NCBI GenBank assembly: GCA_026018925.1
Contig: JAKSZU010000006.1
Span: 190,351,449-190,415,448, forward strand
Direction of reading: 5' to 3'
Length of the DNA stretch: 64,000 nucleotides
Source: Tupaia tana
Taxonomy: Eukaryota; Chordata; Mammalia; Scandentia; Tupaiidae
Part shown: one piece after another, positions 23,775 to 34,316 of the stretch
How the letters are laid out: the number at the start of each line of letters is the position of its first letter
Numbering within the stretch: position 1 is the stretch's first letter
Made by a program: the position numbers and the translations under genes
The notes under the pieces: generated by a model
What the model saw: only the letters and a program-made list of their open reading frames with translations
The model's database searches: none
Told to the model about the DNA's origin: nothing

Positions 23775-23994
23775 GGACCAGCAGTGAGCGTAATGGCTAT
23801 GTTGCTGGACTCCCATGTAGTCGACCGCGGCTCATGCCGGGTGCGTGTGCGTGCGTGCCCAAGATCCCGAGAGGAGAATGGAGAAGGGATTGCAGCGTGA
23901 CCATCCCCCCTGGGGAGTGATTTCTCGCTTTCTGTCTCTCTGTCTCTCTCTGTCTGGCGAGCACACGTGCCCTATAGCAAAAACCTCTCAAAAA
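23775..23994 (+). mobile_element. Family A SINE with B-box deletion
   Basis: CpG-rich, otherwise close to consensus. The head 'gtcgaccgcgg' is followed within a few bases by 'catgccgggtgcgtgtgc', removing about 35 bp that include the B box. Target-site duplication 'aaatttattag' 23764-23774 and 'aaatttgttag' 23995-24005. Confidence 0.93.
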
Positions 23995-24030
23995 AAATTT
24001 GTTAGATAATATAAACAATTTCCTTATCTT

Positions 24031-24555
24031 AAAAATATGGTTTTGCTATAAGGTGTGTACACTTGTAAGGGATAGAGAGAAAGAGAGAGAGAGAGAAAGT
24101 GATAAAGCATCCCAACTGGGGGGTGACTATGCTACAATCCCTTCTCCATTCTCCTCTTAAGATTTTTTTCAACATACACACACAGCGTGGTATTTTTTTT
24201 TTCTTTTGGAGGTTTTTGCTACAGGGCATGTGTGCTCGCCAGACAGACAGACAGAGACAGAGAGACAGAAAGTGAGATATCAACCCCCCCCCCCCCCGGA
24301 GGGATGGCCACGCCGCAATCCCTTCTCCTCCATTCTCCTCTCGGGATCTTGGGCACGCACACACATGCACCTAGCGTGAGTTTTAAGCCACAGGGTCCAG
24401 GACGCGAACTGCAGTTGACTACATGGGAGTCCAGCAACATAGCCATTATGCTAACTGCTGGTCCCCACAGTGTGTTTTTCAAGCCACTAGGACTGAGACT
24501 GTAAATACAAAGTTGCCCATGGGGATTTAGTCTTAACCAGCAGCCTCCAGCTGGG
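24031..24555 (-). mobile_element. Older family A SINE, split by a younger one
   Basis: Left piece 24031-24189 ('gctataaggtgtgtacactt' ... 'tccattctcctcttaag') and right piece 24475-24555 ('caagccactaggactgagac') are consecutive parts of one minus-strand SINE. Confidence 0.85.
24190..24465 (-). mobile_element. Family A SINE, long form, nested
   Basis: T tract, complement of CT block, a run of C's at about 24284-24297, body, head ending 'ctgctggtccc'. Target-site duplication 'cacagcgtg' 24181-24189 and 'cacagtgtg' 24466-24474 lies inside the older SINE. Confidence 0.94.
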
Positions 24556-24636
24556 ATCCAGCATTTTATTATCTTTAACAAGATTTTCTTTTCTGTACAT
24601 AGGAGTTTAACAAATATTGAAGACATCCATACACTT

Positions 24637-24862
24637 TTATTTTTTAAAAATTTGTTATGGAGCATGTGTGCTCACAGGAGATAGAAAAGAGACACACACA
24701 GAGAGAAAGTGGAAAACACTCTCCATAAGGAATGTTCAAGCTGCAATTCTTTCTCGTTTCAGGATTTTGAACATGCAGACACATGAGCCCAGGATGTTTT
24801 CTTCAAGCTGCTGGGTGGCCATGGGGTCCCGCCATCTTAACCACCACACCACACCACAGGTT
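24637..24862 (-). mobile_element. Family A SINE, diverged
   Basis: 'tatggagcatgtgtgctcac', GA block, body 'aggattttgaacatgcagac' and head complement 'taaccaccacaccacac'. The B-box region is largely lost. Confidence 0.75.
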
Positions 24863-24974
24863 AGCTCAATAGCCTCGTTTTAACCTTGGAAGAGAAAGGG
24901 CGATTATAAAGTCCAACAGGAGGAACAACCTCTATGTTATGGAATTTTTGTTGAAAATCTGTCCTTTTAGGACA

Positions 24975-25086
24975 GGACTTCAAAAAGTTCATGGAAATGG
25001 GATTAATGTTAACTTTGATGCAAAAATGAAAACGTATGTATATATTTTCTTAATTAACAGTTTCTATGAGATTTTTGAAGATCTCT
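24975..25086. mobile_element. Mariner-like MITE (TIR cttcaaaaagttcatgg)
   Basis: Left end 'cttcaaaaagttcatggaaa' is mirrored by the right end 'tttctatgagatttttgaag'. The interior 'ttaactttgatgcaaaaatg' matches the copy at 33795. One of three copies of this family (others 27560 and 33795). Confidence 0.75.
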
Positions 25087-25199
25087 TATATACAGGCATC
25101 TCATTGCAAACCAGGTTTGACTTAGAATTTGCAGAAATGGCATCTGAATCTTCCATGACCTTTTCTGCTCCCCCATGTGTGCATGGTATAGAGTTAATG

Positions 25200-25400
25200 C
25201 TTATTTAGACATAATTTGTGCCAATTACTATTTAAAATATTTTACACATGTTAGTGCATGTTTATCCTCACAAAACCTTCTGAAACTGCAATTATTATCC
25301 TAATTTTATTGAAGAGAAAACTGTGACAAAGAACAAGTAACTAGTTCAAAACCATAGAGAAAGTGGCCTTGTTGTTCATTTAACTGGGGTAGTTCAACTT
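25200..25400 (-). mobile_element. MIR
   Basis: On the plus strand: 'atgtttatcctcacaaaacc', 'attattatcctaattttat', 'gaagagaaaactgtgacaaa' and 'caagtaactagttcaaaacc', the reverse complement of the MIR core in order. Confidence 0.85.
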
Positions 25401-25454
25401 CAGAAGTGATGATTTTACCATCAAACAATACTCTCCCACATTTCATGCATTGCC

Positions 25455-25735
25455 TTTAAAAAAGAAAGTTTGTATTGAATCACTGTACATCTTTACAGTG
25501 TATAACATGGTTCTCCCCAAATGAATACAGTGTCTATTAGTCAAGGAAAAGACATTGCAATATACATTATAATCAGCAAATAACATTATTATTATGTTTA
25601 GTGGATGTGTTGTTTGTTTTTTTCCATGATCCTTCTTCCTCTCACTCCCTACTACCCATCCATTATTATCAATTATTCCCTGATACAGTCTCTAGCATCT
25701 ACAGTTGCCCTCCCTGCTGTTATACCTTCCAATCT
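25455..25735 (-). mobile_element. LINE-1 3' UTR-like fragment
   Basis: Best preserved of the four: 'aatcactgtacatctttaca', 'gtgtataacatggttctccc', 'cattataatcagcaaataac' and 'cctgatacagtctctagcat'. On the minus strand this ends in the tail side at 25455-25470. Confidence 0.6.
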
Positions 25736-25779
25736 TTCAGTGTCTGCTATGGAACACAGACATTCAGTGTACATTGGTT

Positions 25780-25985
25780 TTAAAATGCAACCCACAACAG
25801 CTGGCTTAAGATGCCAACAACAGTTGGTAGATTCTGAAGTTCTTGCACCGCAGTCCTTTGGGGTATGTACATGTTCGTTTTCGGGGGTTGGCTCTAGCTG
25901 GGGGTAGATCGCAGTCTCAAGACAGTTTTAAGAATGCTTCTCTCTTTCTCTTCTCTCTGTCTGGCTCAAGGTAAAAATAAAACAT
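25780..25985 (+). mobile_element. Family C SINE
   Basis: 'gtatgtacatgttcgttttc', 'tagctgggggtagatcgcag', CT block and 'aaaaataaaac' tail, as in the 22683 copy. Confidence 0.72.
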
Positions 25986-26035
25986 AGAAGTCAACCAACC
26001 CCAGCATAGGAGTTCTATGTTTTAGTTCATGTATT

Positions 26036-26323
26036 ATTACTATTATTATTATTATTATTTAGAGACTTTTGCCATATGGCACATGCACTTTCTGGAGAAA
26101 GAGAGACAGAGACAGTCAAAAGTGAGACAGAGACAGGGAAAGTGAGAAATCACTCCGAGGGGGAATAGCTGTGCAGCAATTCCTTCTCTTTTCTCCTCTT
26201 GGGATCTTTGTATGCATGCACACCTGCCCAGTGTGGTTTTCAAGCCACTGAATCTAGGACTTGAACTGTGGTCAGCCATGTGGAAGTCCAGCAAACTATT
26301 CATCACAACATCTGCTGGCCCCC
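26036..26323 (-). mobile_element. Family A SINE, long form
   Basis: (ATT)n tail side 26036-26060, GA block with an extra internal repeat, body, head complement ending 'catctgctggccccc'. Target-site duplication 'tagttcatgtatt' 26023-26035 and 'tagtccatgtatt' 26324-26336 (12/13). Confidence 0.94.
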
Positions 26324-26336
26324 TAGTCCATGTATT

Positions 26337-27555
26337 TTAATTTTTGATACAAAATAGCAAAGTGGGCTTGAAAAAAAGGACATAAACATACTTAAGTAAT
26401 ATTACTTTCTTTCACATTCTTTTAATATCAGAGTATTGATTCCTAAAATATTATATCCTCTTTTAACAACATAATTTTTTATTCTTTTAAAGACTTAAGG
26501 ACATAAGCTTTATTGCATTATCAGTCAATATTAAAAGCCATAAAAGTTCTTTTTTTTCCAAGTGAGTAAAGCAATCATGTATCTATAATTTGAAATATCT
26601 GTTTAAGAGAATGCATTTCATAAGCTTCTAATAGTCATCTATTGTCCTTTTAATGTTTTGTTTTTGTCTTTTCTTTTTTTAACTCATAGACCTTGCTATT
26701 CCTTCAGTCTTGATCCATGCAAAAGTATATCATGGCTAAATAATTGAAATTTTTATAACACCTTATCTTCCTCTCTATAAAGGACTCTGTCAGATGAAAG
26801 GGTGTGTTGTCATTTTAAAATGTTCCAAATATATTCCATATCTGAAAGTATTAAGAATCATTTTACTCTCCTTTCCTTATTTTTATAAAATTTGAATTTA
26901 AACACTATATAATTTAAGAACTAGAAGTTACTAGACTTCCCTGGTTAAATGCCCTGATTTCGTAGAGGGATACTGAGTACTAAATAGACAAAATTACGTT
27001 CCTAAATCTATGATCCTGGTTTGTGCTACAAATGGAAGATGGAAATATGTCTTTTTACATTTTACTTGAACTCTCTAATATTTGAGAATAAATCATGAAT
27101 ATATTTTCCATGATGGAATATGTAAATGTACAATCTCTCTAAGAGTTAAAATAAAAGCATGCTACGGAATAAGATGAAAATAATTTAGATTAGTAGAAGT
27201 TCGCTCAGTAGCCTTTGGAACAGATCAGGATAATTAGTTTTAAAATATCTCAAGGCAGGTACTACTTTGTGTAGTAAACACTCTTTCCTTATATCCACAA
27301 GACAATTATATATATATTTTACCTAGCATATATTTTCATGTGAAATATATAGCCAGAAGAAAAATTACTCATATATTAAAAATCATAAATATATTATCTC
27401 ATTTGATATGTTTTGAGACATACTTTATTTATTTTTGAAAAGACCTTTTCATTTGTGAAAATAAAGAACAATTATAAATCAATAAATAAAAGGGTTTTGT
27501 AACAACACATTTTTAAAGAGAAAAAAATCCCAAATAAACAAAATTCCATAATGAT
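26337..27555. other. Unassigned AT-rich sequence, 1.2 kb
   Basis: Nothing recognised on either strand. Confidence 0.5.
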
Positions 27556-27559
27556 ATCA

Positions 27560-27975
27560 GAGGTCTTCAAAAGTTTATAGAAAATGCATATTATGAAAAA
27601 ACTATACTGGGAACCAGCAGTTAGTGTAATGGCTATGTCGCTGGACTCCCACGTAGTCGACCACGGTTCTCATCCCGGACCCGGTGGCTTAGAACTCATG
27701 CCGGGAGCGTGTGCGTGCGTGCCCAAGATCCCGAGAGGAGAATGGAGGAGAAGGAATTGCGGCATGACCATGCCCCCTGGGGGGTGATTTCTCGCTTTCT
27801 GTCTCTATGTCTCGCTGTCTGTCTGGTGAGCGCACGTGCCCTATAGTGAAAACCTCTCAAAAAAAAAAAAAAACAAACAAACAAAAAAAAAACACTATAC
27901 TTAGGTTTCAGAAAGTTTTGCACCAAGATAAAAACATACATTAATTCTATTTTCCCATGAACTTTTTGAAGTACC
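27560..27975. mobile_element. Mariner-like MITE split by a SINE
   Basis: Left arm 'aggtcttcaaaagtttatag' and right arm 'atgaactttttgaagtaccc' form inverted terminal repeats. The element is about 130 bp without the SINE. Interior right part 'agttttgcaccaagataaaa' fits this family. Confidence 0.88.
27609..27893 (+). mobile_element. Family A SINE inside the MITE
   Basis: CpG-rich young copy with an A/AAAC tail. Target-site duplication 'actatact' at 27601-27608 and 27894-27901, with flanking A's possibly extending it. Confidence 0.93.
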
Positions 27976-28970
27976 CTAAGTGTATCTTCTGTCTACACTT
28001 AGGCATTTTGGAAAGTATGTAAGCAAAGATCAAAATGCCAGTCTTTTTACTTTTGGCTTGGCAGAGTATATAATTAACAGGAGTAATAAAAAAATCAAGA
28101 AAAGATTCATAACAAATACGAAGTAATTGTGAAAATTCCACCTGGTACATAAATTCTGGAGATTATAAAGGGATTACCTTGACATAACATTAAAGACAAG
28201 ACTTCTATTAAAATGTGATATTGCTGCATCATAAAGTTTAAATCGACCACATTGTTGACTGAAACTATAATTATATTTAACTGAAGGAAAAAAACAGCTT
28301 CCAAGAGTATTTTTGGAAGTGTACAATGTTTGTAGTTACACTGTAAATAATGTTTCTCTGGATATAAATCTAAAAATATAATTGGATTATACTTTAACTC
28401 TTTTATTGACAGACACTAACAAAATTATATGGCCGGAAAAGTAAATATAGATGGTAAAGACATTAGTGGCTATTCATAATTTTGTGTAATGTGTGCTAAA
28501 TATAATATAATCTCTACAGAAGGTTATGATGAAATTTTTGGATAGCGATGATGTAATTTCATTTTAACTGTTCAGTAATTGCTCAGTGATTTATCTAATC
28601 TAAACAATAAATTAAATAAACTGGAAGTAAGAAAGCTTAACTATAAGCTGAAAAAGTAGATGGTAGGTACTATTATGTAGAAAGTAGACAGTAAAAATGA
28701 AATAATTTCTTATCTTTTAACAGCTAACTAATATTACATCTAAAATATATATGTAGTAGTTTGTCTTATGAAATCAATTTAATTTGCTTTACTACAGAAG
28801 CTAAGTGAACATGTAAAGTTAAGGTAGATTTCTTTCATTTCCAGAGAATAAAAATGATTTAGATACTAGTTTTTCAGGTAAGAGACTTGCAGTAAAGATG
28901 AAGTTATGGGAGAAGAGAATATGAAAGTCAGAATAATTTACCAAGAAAACGACAAAAATGATAAGTTGAG
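27976..28970. other. Unassigned AT-rich sequence, 1 kb
   Basis: No gene or repeat recognised. Confidence 0.5.
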
Positions 28971-29235
28971 GGAACCAGCAGTTAGCATAATGGCTATGTC
29001 GCTGGACTTCCATGTAGTCAACCGCGGTTCGCGTCCTGGACCCGGTGTCTTAAACTCATGCTGGGCGTGTGTGCGTGCGTGCCCAAGATCCCAAGAGGAG
29101 AATGGAGGAGAAGGGATTGCGGTGTGACCATCCCCCCTGGGGGGTGATTTCTCGCTTTCTGTCTCTATGTCTCTCTCTGTCTGTCTGGTGAGCGCACGAG
29201 CCCTATAGCGAAAACCTCTCTTAAAAAAAGAAAAA
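28971..29235 (+). mobile_element. Family A SINE, long form, young
   Basis: B box 'cgcggttcgcgtcctgg' (the C-variant), CpG-rich body, CT block, tail. Perfect 11-bp target-site duplication 'gataagttgag' 28960-28970 and 29236-29246. Confidence 0.95.
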
Positions 29236-29264
29236 GATAAGTTGAGCTGCATATTAATTCTTTA

Positions 29265-29705
29265 AGGAATTTTTTTCTTTTAATTTACATTTAATCACAT
29301 TTATCTTTACAGTGTACAACATTGCTTTTTCCAGCACAATTACCATGCATATCAGTCAAGACAAAGACATTACAGGGACCAGCAGTTAGTGTAATGGCTA
29401 TATTGCTGAACTCCCATAAAGTTAACGGCGGTCCAAGTCCTGGACCCAGTGGCTTAAATTCATGCCGGGCGCGTGTACATGCGTGCCCAAGATCTCGGGA
29501 GGAGAACGGAGGAGAAGGGATTGCAGCATGGCCATTCCCCTGGGGAGTGATTTCTCGTTTTCTGTCTCTTTGTTTCTCTCTGTCTTTCTGGCATGCACAC
29601 ACGCCCTATAGCAAAAACCTCTCAAAACAAAACAAAAGACATTACTATATGCATTATCATCAGCAAGTAACTTTTCTTTCTTTTTTTTTTTTTGTCAATT
29701 AAATG
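29265..29705 (-). mobile_element. LINE-1 3' UTR-like fragment split by a SINE
   Basis: 29281-29373 ('acagtgtacaacattgcttt', 'atatcagtcaagacaaagac') continues at 29646-29695 ('tgcattatcatcagcaagta'). Same order as in the 25455 copy. Confidence 0.6.
29374..29634 (+). mobile_element. Family A SINE inside the L1-end fragment
   Basis: Perfect 11-bp target-site duplication 'aaagacattac' 29363-29373 and 29635-29645. Full body and CT block, and tail 'caaaacaaaac'. Confidence 0.95.
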
Positions 29706-30582
29706 TACTTTTTTTCAGGGATTTTTCAAAGTATATACTTTAAGAACTTAGCACACATTAATTCTAGTAAGCAAAGCTATTAAATAGACTGATCATAAAT
29801 GTAATGCCTGTTAATCTAGATGACTGGTTTATCTGTAAACTTTAGTTTGCTTGTGGATACATTTATATATTGTCTATCAATTGGCTCAGATTAGCTAGTA
29901 TATCTAATCAACTTCCCTACCCCAAAGAATGACTGGTAAAGGTTATTTTGACAATTTGTGAACAGACACAATTCAAGTTTTATCAGTAACAAGGTTCGCA
30001 TAGTAAGTATAATGATGATGGAATAATCTTTAAGGATTATATTCTCTTGGTTTAGTAGAGCAGATCAGCTTAGACCAAGATTTTGCTACTGATATTAGAA
30101 AAGTTGTTTAAACATAGGTAGAGGAGGAGAATAGCAAATCCTCTATTTTACTGCTAAAATGCAAATAGGATGTGTTGGACCTAAGCACTGCATTAATGTG
30201 GAAATTATGCAGTATATACGCATCTCCCCTTTTGCTCACTATCGTAATTTAGAATTCAGTAACAGCTAGCATTTAGGAGAGAACTGACCCACATAAATGC
30301 TGCCCACTCTCTACTCTCTGCAGACATTTCAGAGAGAGCCATTGGCTAAATAATAGAAAGGCTTAATTGTTACAGACGTTTCACAGAATGAAGAACACAA
30401 CTAAGTGGAGAGATGTACACCTCAATTTGGACTACTGTATTAATATAAGGGAACTATTAAAACTAAAAGTGTGACACCTTACTGAAGGAAATTATAGCAA
30501 CTTGACAAATTATGGGAATCATTGGTTCCCTCTCCATTATGGTTTCTCACTTTTATTATTAATATTTTGTGCCAGAAGAATT

Positions 30583-30613
<31 letters not shown>

Positions 30614-31089
30614 TTGTGACCATCCTATACATTGTAGGATTGTAGGTTGTTTAGCAGCACCTTTGGACTCCACTCACAAGAAGCCAGTGGCACTTGCTTA
30701 GTTATAACAGTCAAAAATGTCTCAGATATTGCTAAATGTCCCCGAGAGGCAGAACTCTCCTTGCTGAGAAATACTGCTTAATGTAAAATATCCTAAATCA
30801 TAGTAGTGTCCATACTGTATTTACTTACTTTTGTTCTGCTTCATTTATTAATTAGTATCATTATCTAATCTTAGGATAGGGACATATAAAATAGTACTGG
30901 TACCTATTTTGAAGTAAATAAGAGCGAATTAGTGATTGCTATAGACAACAAATATATAGATTACTTTGAGATGCTAGAAATTCTGAATGTGCCATTTGAA
31001 ATTTTGATATGTGTATGTATTTTAGAACAAGCGTATTTACTAATTTTCCCCTCTGCATTAAAGTGAACTTTGATATATGTATGAAATCA
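29706..31089. other. Unassigned sequence, 1.4 kb
   Basis: No gene or transposon recognised apart from the TG microsatellite at 30581-30618. Confidence 0.5.
30581..30618. repeat. (TG)n microsatellite
   Basis: TG repeats with two TTTG interruptions. Confidence 0.95.
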
Positions 31090-31310
31090 GGGGCCAGACA
31101 ATGGTGCAGCAGTAAGTTTACACTTTAGTGAAACAATCTCACCCACAAAGGTTCTTGATTCACTTCTGGAGACCTCCCTGAATGCACAAGGCATGTGCAT
31201 GTCCATGGCTGGGGTTGGCAGAAGACTGGGGATCATAGTCCCAACCTTGAGACTCTGCTAGGGCAGCTCTCTATCTTTCTTATAGAAGAGATAAATAAAC
31301 AGACTTACAA
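31090..31310 (+). mobile_element. Family C SINE, diverged
   Basis: Head 'ggggccagacaatggtgcag', 'gcatgtccatggctggggtt', CT block, and 'agataaataaac' tail. Confidence 0.65.
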
Positions 31311-31771
31311 TATGTAAGAAATGAGTGAACAATAGAAGTAAAAATGGAACAAAGAATTACCATGCAAAGGAAAAGCAAAAATGATTAAAAGTTGGAAAAG
31401 CAATTTTAAAAGCTCTTCTTCCAAGAAACAATGGTCTCAGAGCTCACTTCTGAGAAAATTTAAGTAGTATATGGTGACATAGACTACTTTTTTTTAATCA
31501 CATGGATAGATTCTTCTGCTCTGCATCAGACAGGAACTTTTTGCACTATTAACAGAATTCTTGGAGAAAACAGAGAAACTAACAAACGTGAGAGGAAATT
31601 TTAATTTATTAATGTAAAAATACCTGTGCAAAAACTTTTTACATAGGAACAAGTTTTCAAATTCTGGATTTTTGTTGTTTTTGAGATGAGAGAGAAAGTA
31701 GTTAGAATGAGATAATTATACACTTATTTGCATACTGAAATAAAATTAAAGCTGATATCATAATTTTAGAC
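31311..31771. other. Unassigned AT-rich sequence
   Basis: Nothing recognised. Confidence 0.5.
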
Positions 31772-31781
31772 TCTCAAATAA

Positions 31782-32029
31782 GGAGTCAGCAGATGGTATG
31801 GTGGTTAAAGCACTGGACTCCCATGTGGCTGGCCTGGTTGGAGTCTCAGACCTGGCAATTCGAAATTCAGGCCTGGCAAGTGTGCATGTATGCCCAAATT
31901 CCAGAGTGGAGAATGGAGGAGAAGGGATTGTGGAGGGGTGATTTCCTGCTTTCTGTCTCTCTGTTTCTCTTTGTCTCTCTGTTGAGCACACACACCCTAT
32001 AGCAAAAATATCTAAAAAAAAATAAACAT
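31782..32029 (+). mobile_element. Family A SINE, long form
   Basis: Head 'ggagtcagcagatgg', body, CT block, A-rich tail. Target-site duplication 'tctcaaataa' 31772-31781 and 32030-32039. Confidence 0.93.
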
Positions 32030-32039
32030 TCTCAAATAA

Positions 32040-32383
32040 AAACCTTCGCATTTTAGGGCACTAAAATGCAGTGGATATAGGAGATAGTTGTTTTGAATTA
32101 TTTGTTAAAGGCATATTAATTTCAGACATGCCTTTACTCATGCTCCAAAATTTCCCAAGATGGCTTTGAAGTAACTAAAAAGAGTTGTTGCTAAATGTGA
32201 TTTAAATTTTATTATTAAAGAGCACTAACAAAAGCACTTTTGTAGGCTGCAGGGTATTGCACTTTTAGAATTGAAGTTTGACAACATTCCCTGGGCAAGG
32301 AATGAGGAGCTAGATTTATTACTTTATTGCACTTTAATAACATGTTCTATTATTTTAAAATATTGTTCCTTGGTTTCTTGTTT
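32040..32383. other. Unassigned sequence
   Basis: Nothing recognised. Confidence 0.5.
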
Positions 32384-32395
32384 AAAAGACTGAAC

Positions 32396-32527
32396 CTGGG
32401 CCTAGAAGTTGGTTTAGGCAGCATCACATCAGCTATGCAAGGAGACCAAGTGGGAAGGGTACACGTTCTAGCTGTGGGACTGGGGAAATGGTCATGGTGT
32501 GATGACCCTTTGAGGGAGACACACACG

Positions 32528-32576
<49 letters not shown>

Positions 32577-32603
32577 TGTGTGTCTGGAAATCAACTTAAA
32601 AAA
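32396..32603 (+). mobile_element. Unclassified 208-bp retroposon
   Basis: Flanked by a perfect 12-bp target-site duplication 'aaaagactgaac' (32384-32395 and 32604-32615). The insert ends in (CT)n(GT)n and an A run. Its 5' 125 bp ('ctgggcctagaagttggttt' ...) do not match families A, B or C by eye. Could be a 5'-truncated SINE of another family or a retroposed cellular RNA. Confidence 0.85.
32528..32583. repeat. (CT)n(GT)n microsatellite
   Basis: About 30 bp of CT followed by about 24 bp of GT, inside the retroposon above. Confidence 0.95.
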
Positions 32604-32699
32604 AAAAGACTGAACATTGATATATGACGAATCAAGACTCCATAAATAATAGCTTATGTGTTTAGTATTATATACTCAAAATTATGACATAGAGAATGT

Positions 32700-32860
32700 T
32701 TTTATCTATATTCTTACATAATTCTCACAAGTTCTCTTGCAAGACTTACAGGAAAACAATTATTGCAAATTTTCAGATGTAAAATGTGAGGCTTGGGTAT
32801 ATAACTGAGTGTTTAGAGTTAGGAATTAGAGGAGTTTGGAAGTAGAATCCAAGACAAATA
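32700..32860 (-). mobile_element. MIR, diverged
   Basis: 'ttacataattctcacaagtt', 'ttcagatgtaaaatgtgagg' and 'ttggaagtagaatccaagac' match the complement of the MIR core in order. Confidence 0.6.
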
Positions 32861-33794
32861 AGCACTGTCTTTAAAGTACACTAAATGTACTTGAAATGTA
32901 ATTTAATGTAAAGTACATTAAATGTAATTTCATAGGAAATGTTACACACATGTTAGTATAACATTACTTTGGCTTCAACAAGCTTTACAAAACCTTTATC
33001 AGAAAAACTCTTCTATTTTATAGACTTGCCATATTTAATCCTGTCCAGCACCTTTGTTTTCCTATAAAATATATTCCTCTTCTTCTATGATCCTACCCTT
33101 TCTATCAACCCACACTTCCAGACACATGTACATGTCAATATCTCTGTAAACATTTTGTTAGCAATGGCTTGAAGATCTCTTTCCATTTACTCCCTGTAGC
33201 TTTAGGAGTCATCACACCTGACTACAAACGTGTGTGTTTTTCTTATACCTGAACGGCAATATAATTTGCAACATAATTTTTGAGATGTGGATATATGTGT
33301 TCACAGTTTTTATTTCCCAAGGACTGAATTGATAATATTTCAGATGATTAATTTTATACTGGTCTTGAGTTATTCCTTATTGATATTTTGATGATAAAAT
33401 ACCCTGTTTATCCTTTTTTGTTATTGACATAAACGATCGTAAACTGTTTGGGCTGGCTAATCTTTTCATCTGTTTTTTCCATGAATCTTTCATTTCAGCG
33501 ACAGCATTTATAAACTCACACATCCGTACGTTTACTCATACATATACAGAAGCATCGGGCCTCAAGCCCACGTCCTCAGGAATTTGTTTTCTGTTGGTTG
33601 GCTCCAACTCCTTACTCATAATTATTAGGTTACCTTTCAATGAAAACACTATGCCTTGAGCATATTTGTAAACCGTGTGTCTTCTTATGAAGATTTAAAG
33701 ATAATAACAATAAAAAAGTTTTGAATATTAGAGAAAGCAGAGGTAGAAATTGTTTTTTGTCAGGCAAGTCATGGCTTAACACAGACTTACATTA
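32861..33794. other. Unassigned sequence, 0.9 kb
   Basis: 32873-32935 contains two diverged copies of a 37-bp AT-rich unit ('aaagtacactaaatgtac' and 'aaagtacattaaatgtaa'). Remainder not recognised. Confidence 0.5.
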
Positions 33795-33930
33795 GGGGAT
33801 TCATGGAGTTCATAGAAAAATGGTATTAAAATACATATTTATCTTGATGCAAAAAATTTAGAAATCCATGCTTAGATTTATTTTTATATATAATTTCTGT
33901 GAACTTTTTGGAGACCCTCCTCTCCCCCAT
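33795..33930. mobile_element. Mariner-like MITE
   Basis: Right end 'ctgtgaactttttggagacc' and left 'catggagttcatagaaaaat' are inverted repeats. Interior 'atcttgatgcaaaaaattta' matches the 24975 copy. Confidence 0.75.
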
Positions 33931-34128
33931 ACTACATTATTGTTTTAACTTTGGTGTCTAGAAAACATTTTCTAGGTTAAACTAAAAAACTGGAATACAT
34001 GTATCTATATTTACCTTAAAGTCTAACTAATGAAAGTACAGAACAATCGATTTGTGTGCTTACTGTATCAATATACTCTGAAAAATTTCTGAAGAAAATG
34101 CAGGATTATTTATCTTTCTTTCTTTTTA

Positions 34129-34206
34129 GAATGATTTATTTAATTTGATTTATCATCATTTTTTAAATATGCAATAGGGCACGTGTGCTCACCAAAGAGA
34201 GAAAAG

Positions 34207-34243
<37 letters not shown>

Positions 34244-34316
34244 AATGAGAAAACAAGTCACCAGGTCTGGCCTTGTGGGAATTCAGCACCTTAATCACCA
34301 TGCCACATTCTGGCCC
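34129..34316 (-). mobile_element. Family A SINE, short form with (GA)n expansion
   Basis: 'gcaatagggcacgtgtgctc' followed by an expanded (GA)n at 34199-34235, then head complement 'ccttgtgggaattcagcacc'. The B-box segment is deleted. Confidence 0.8.
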
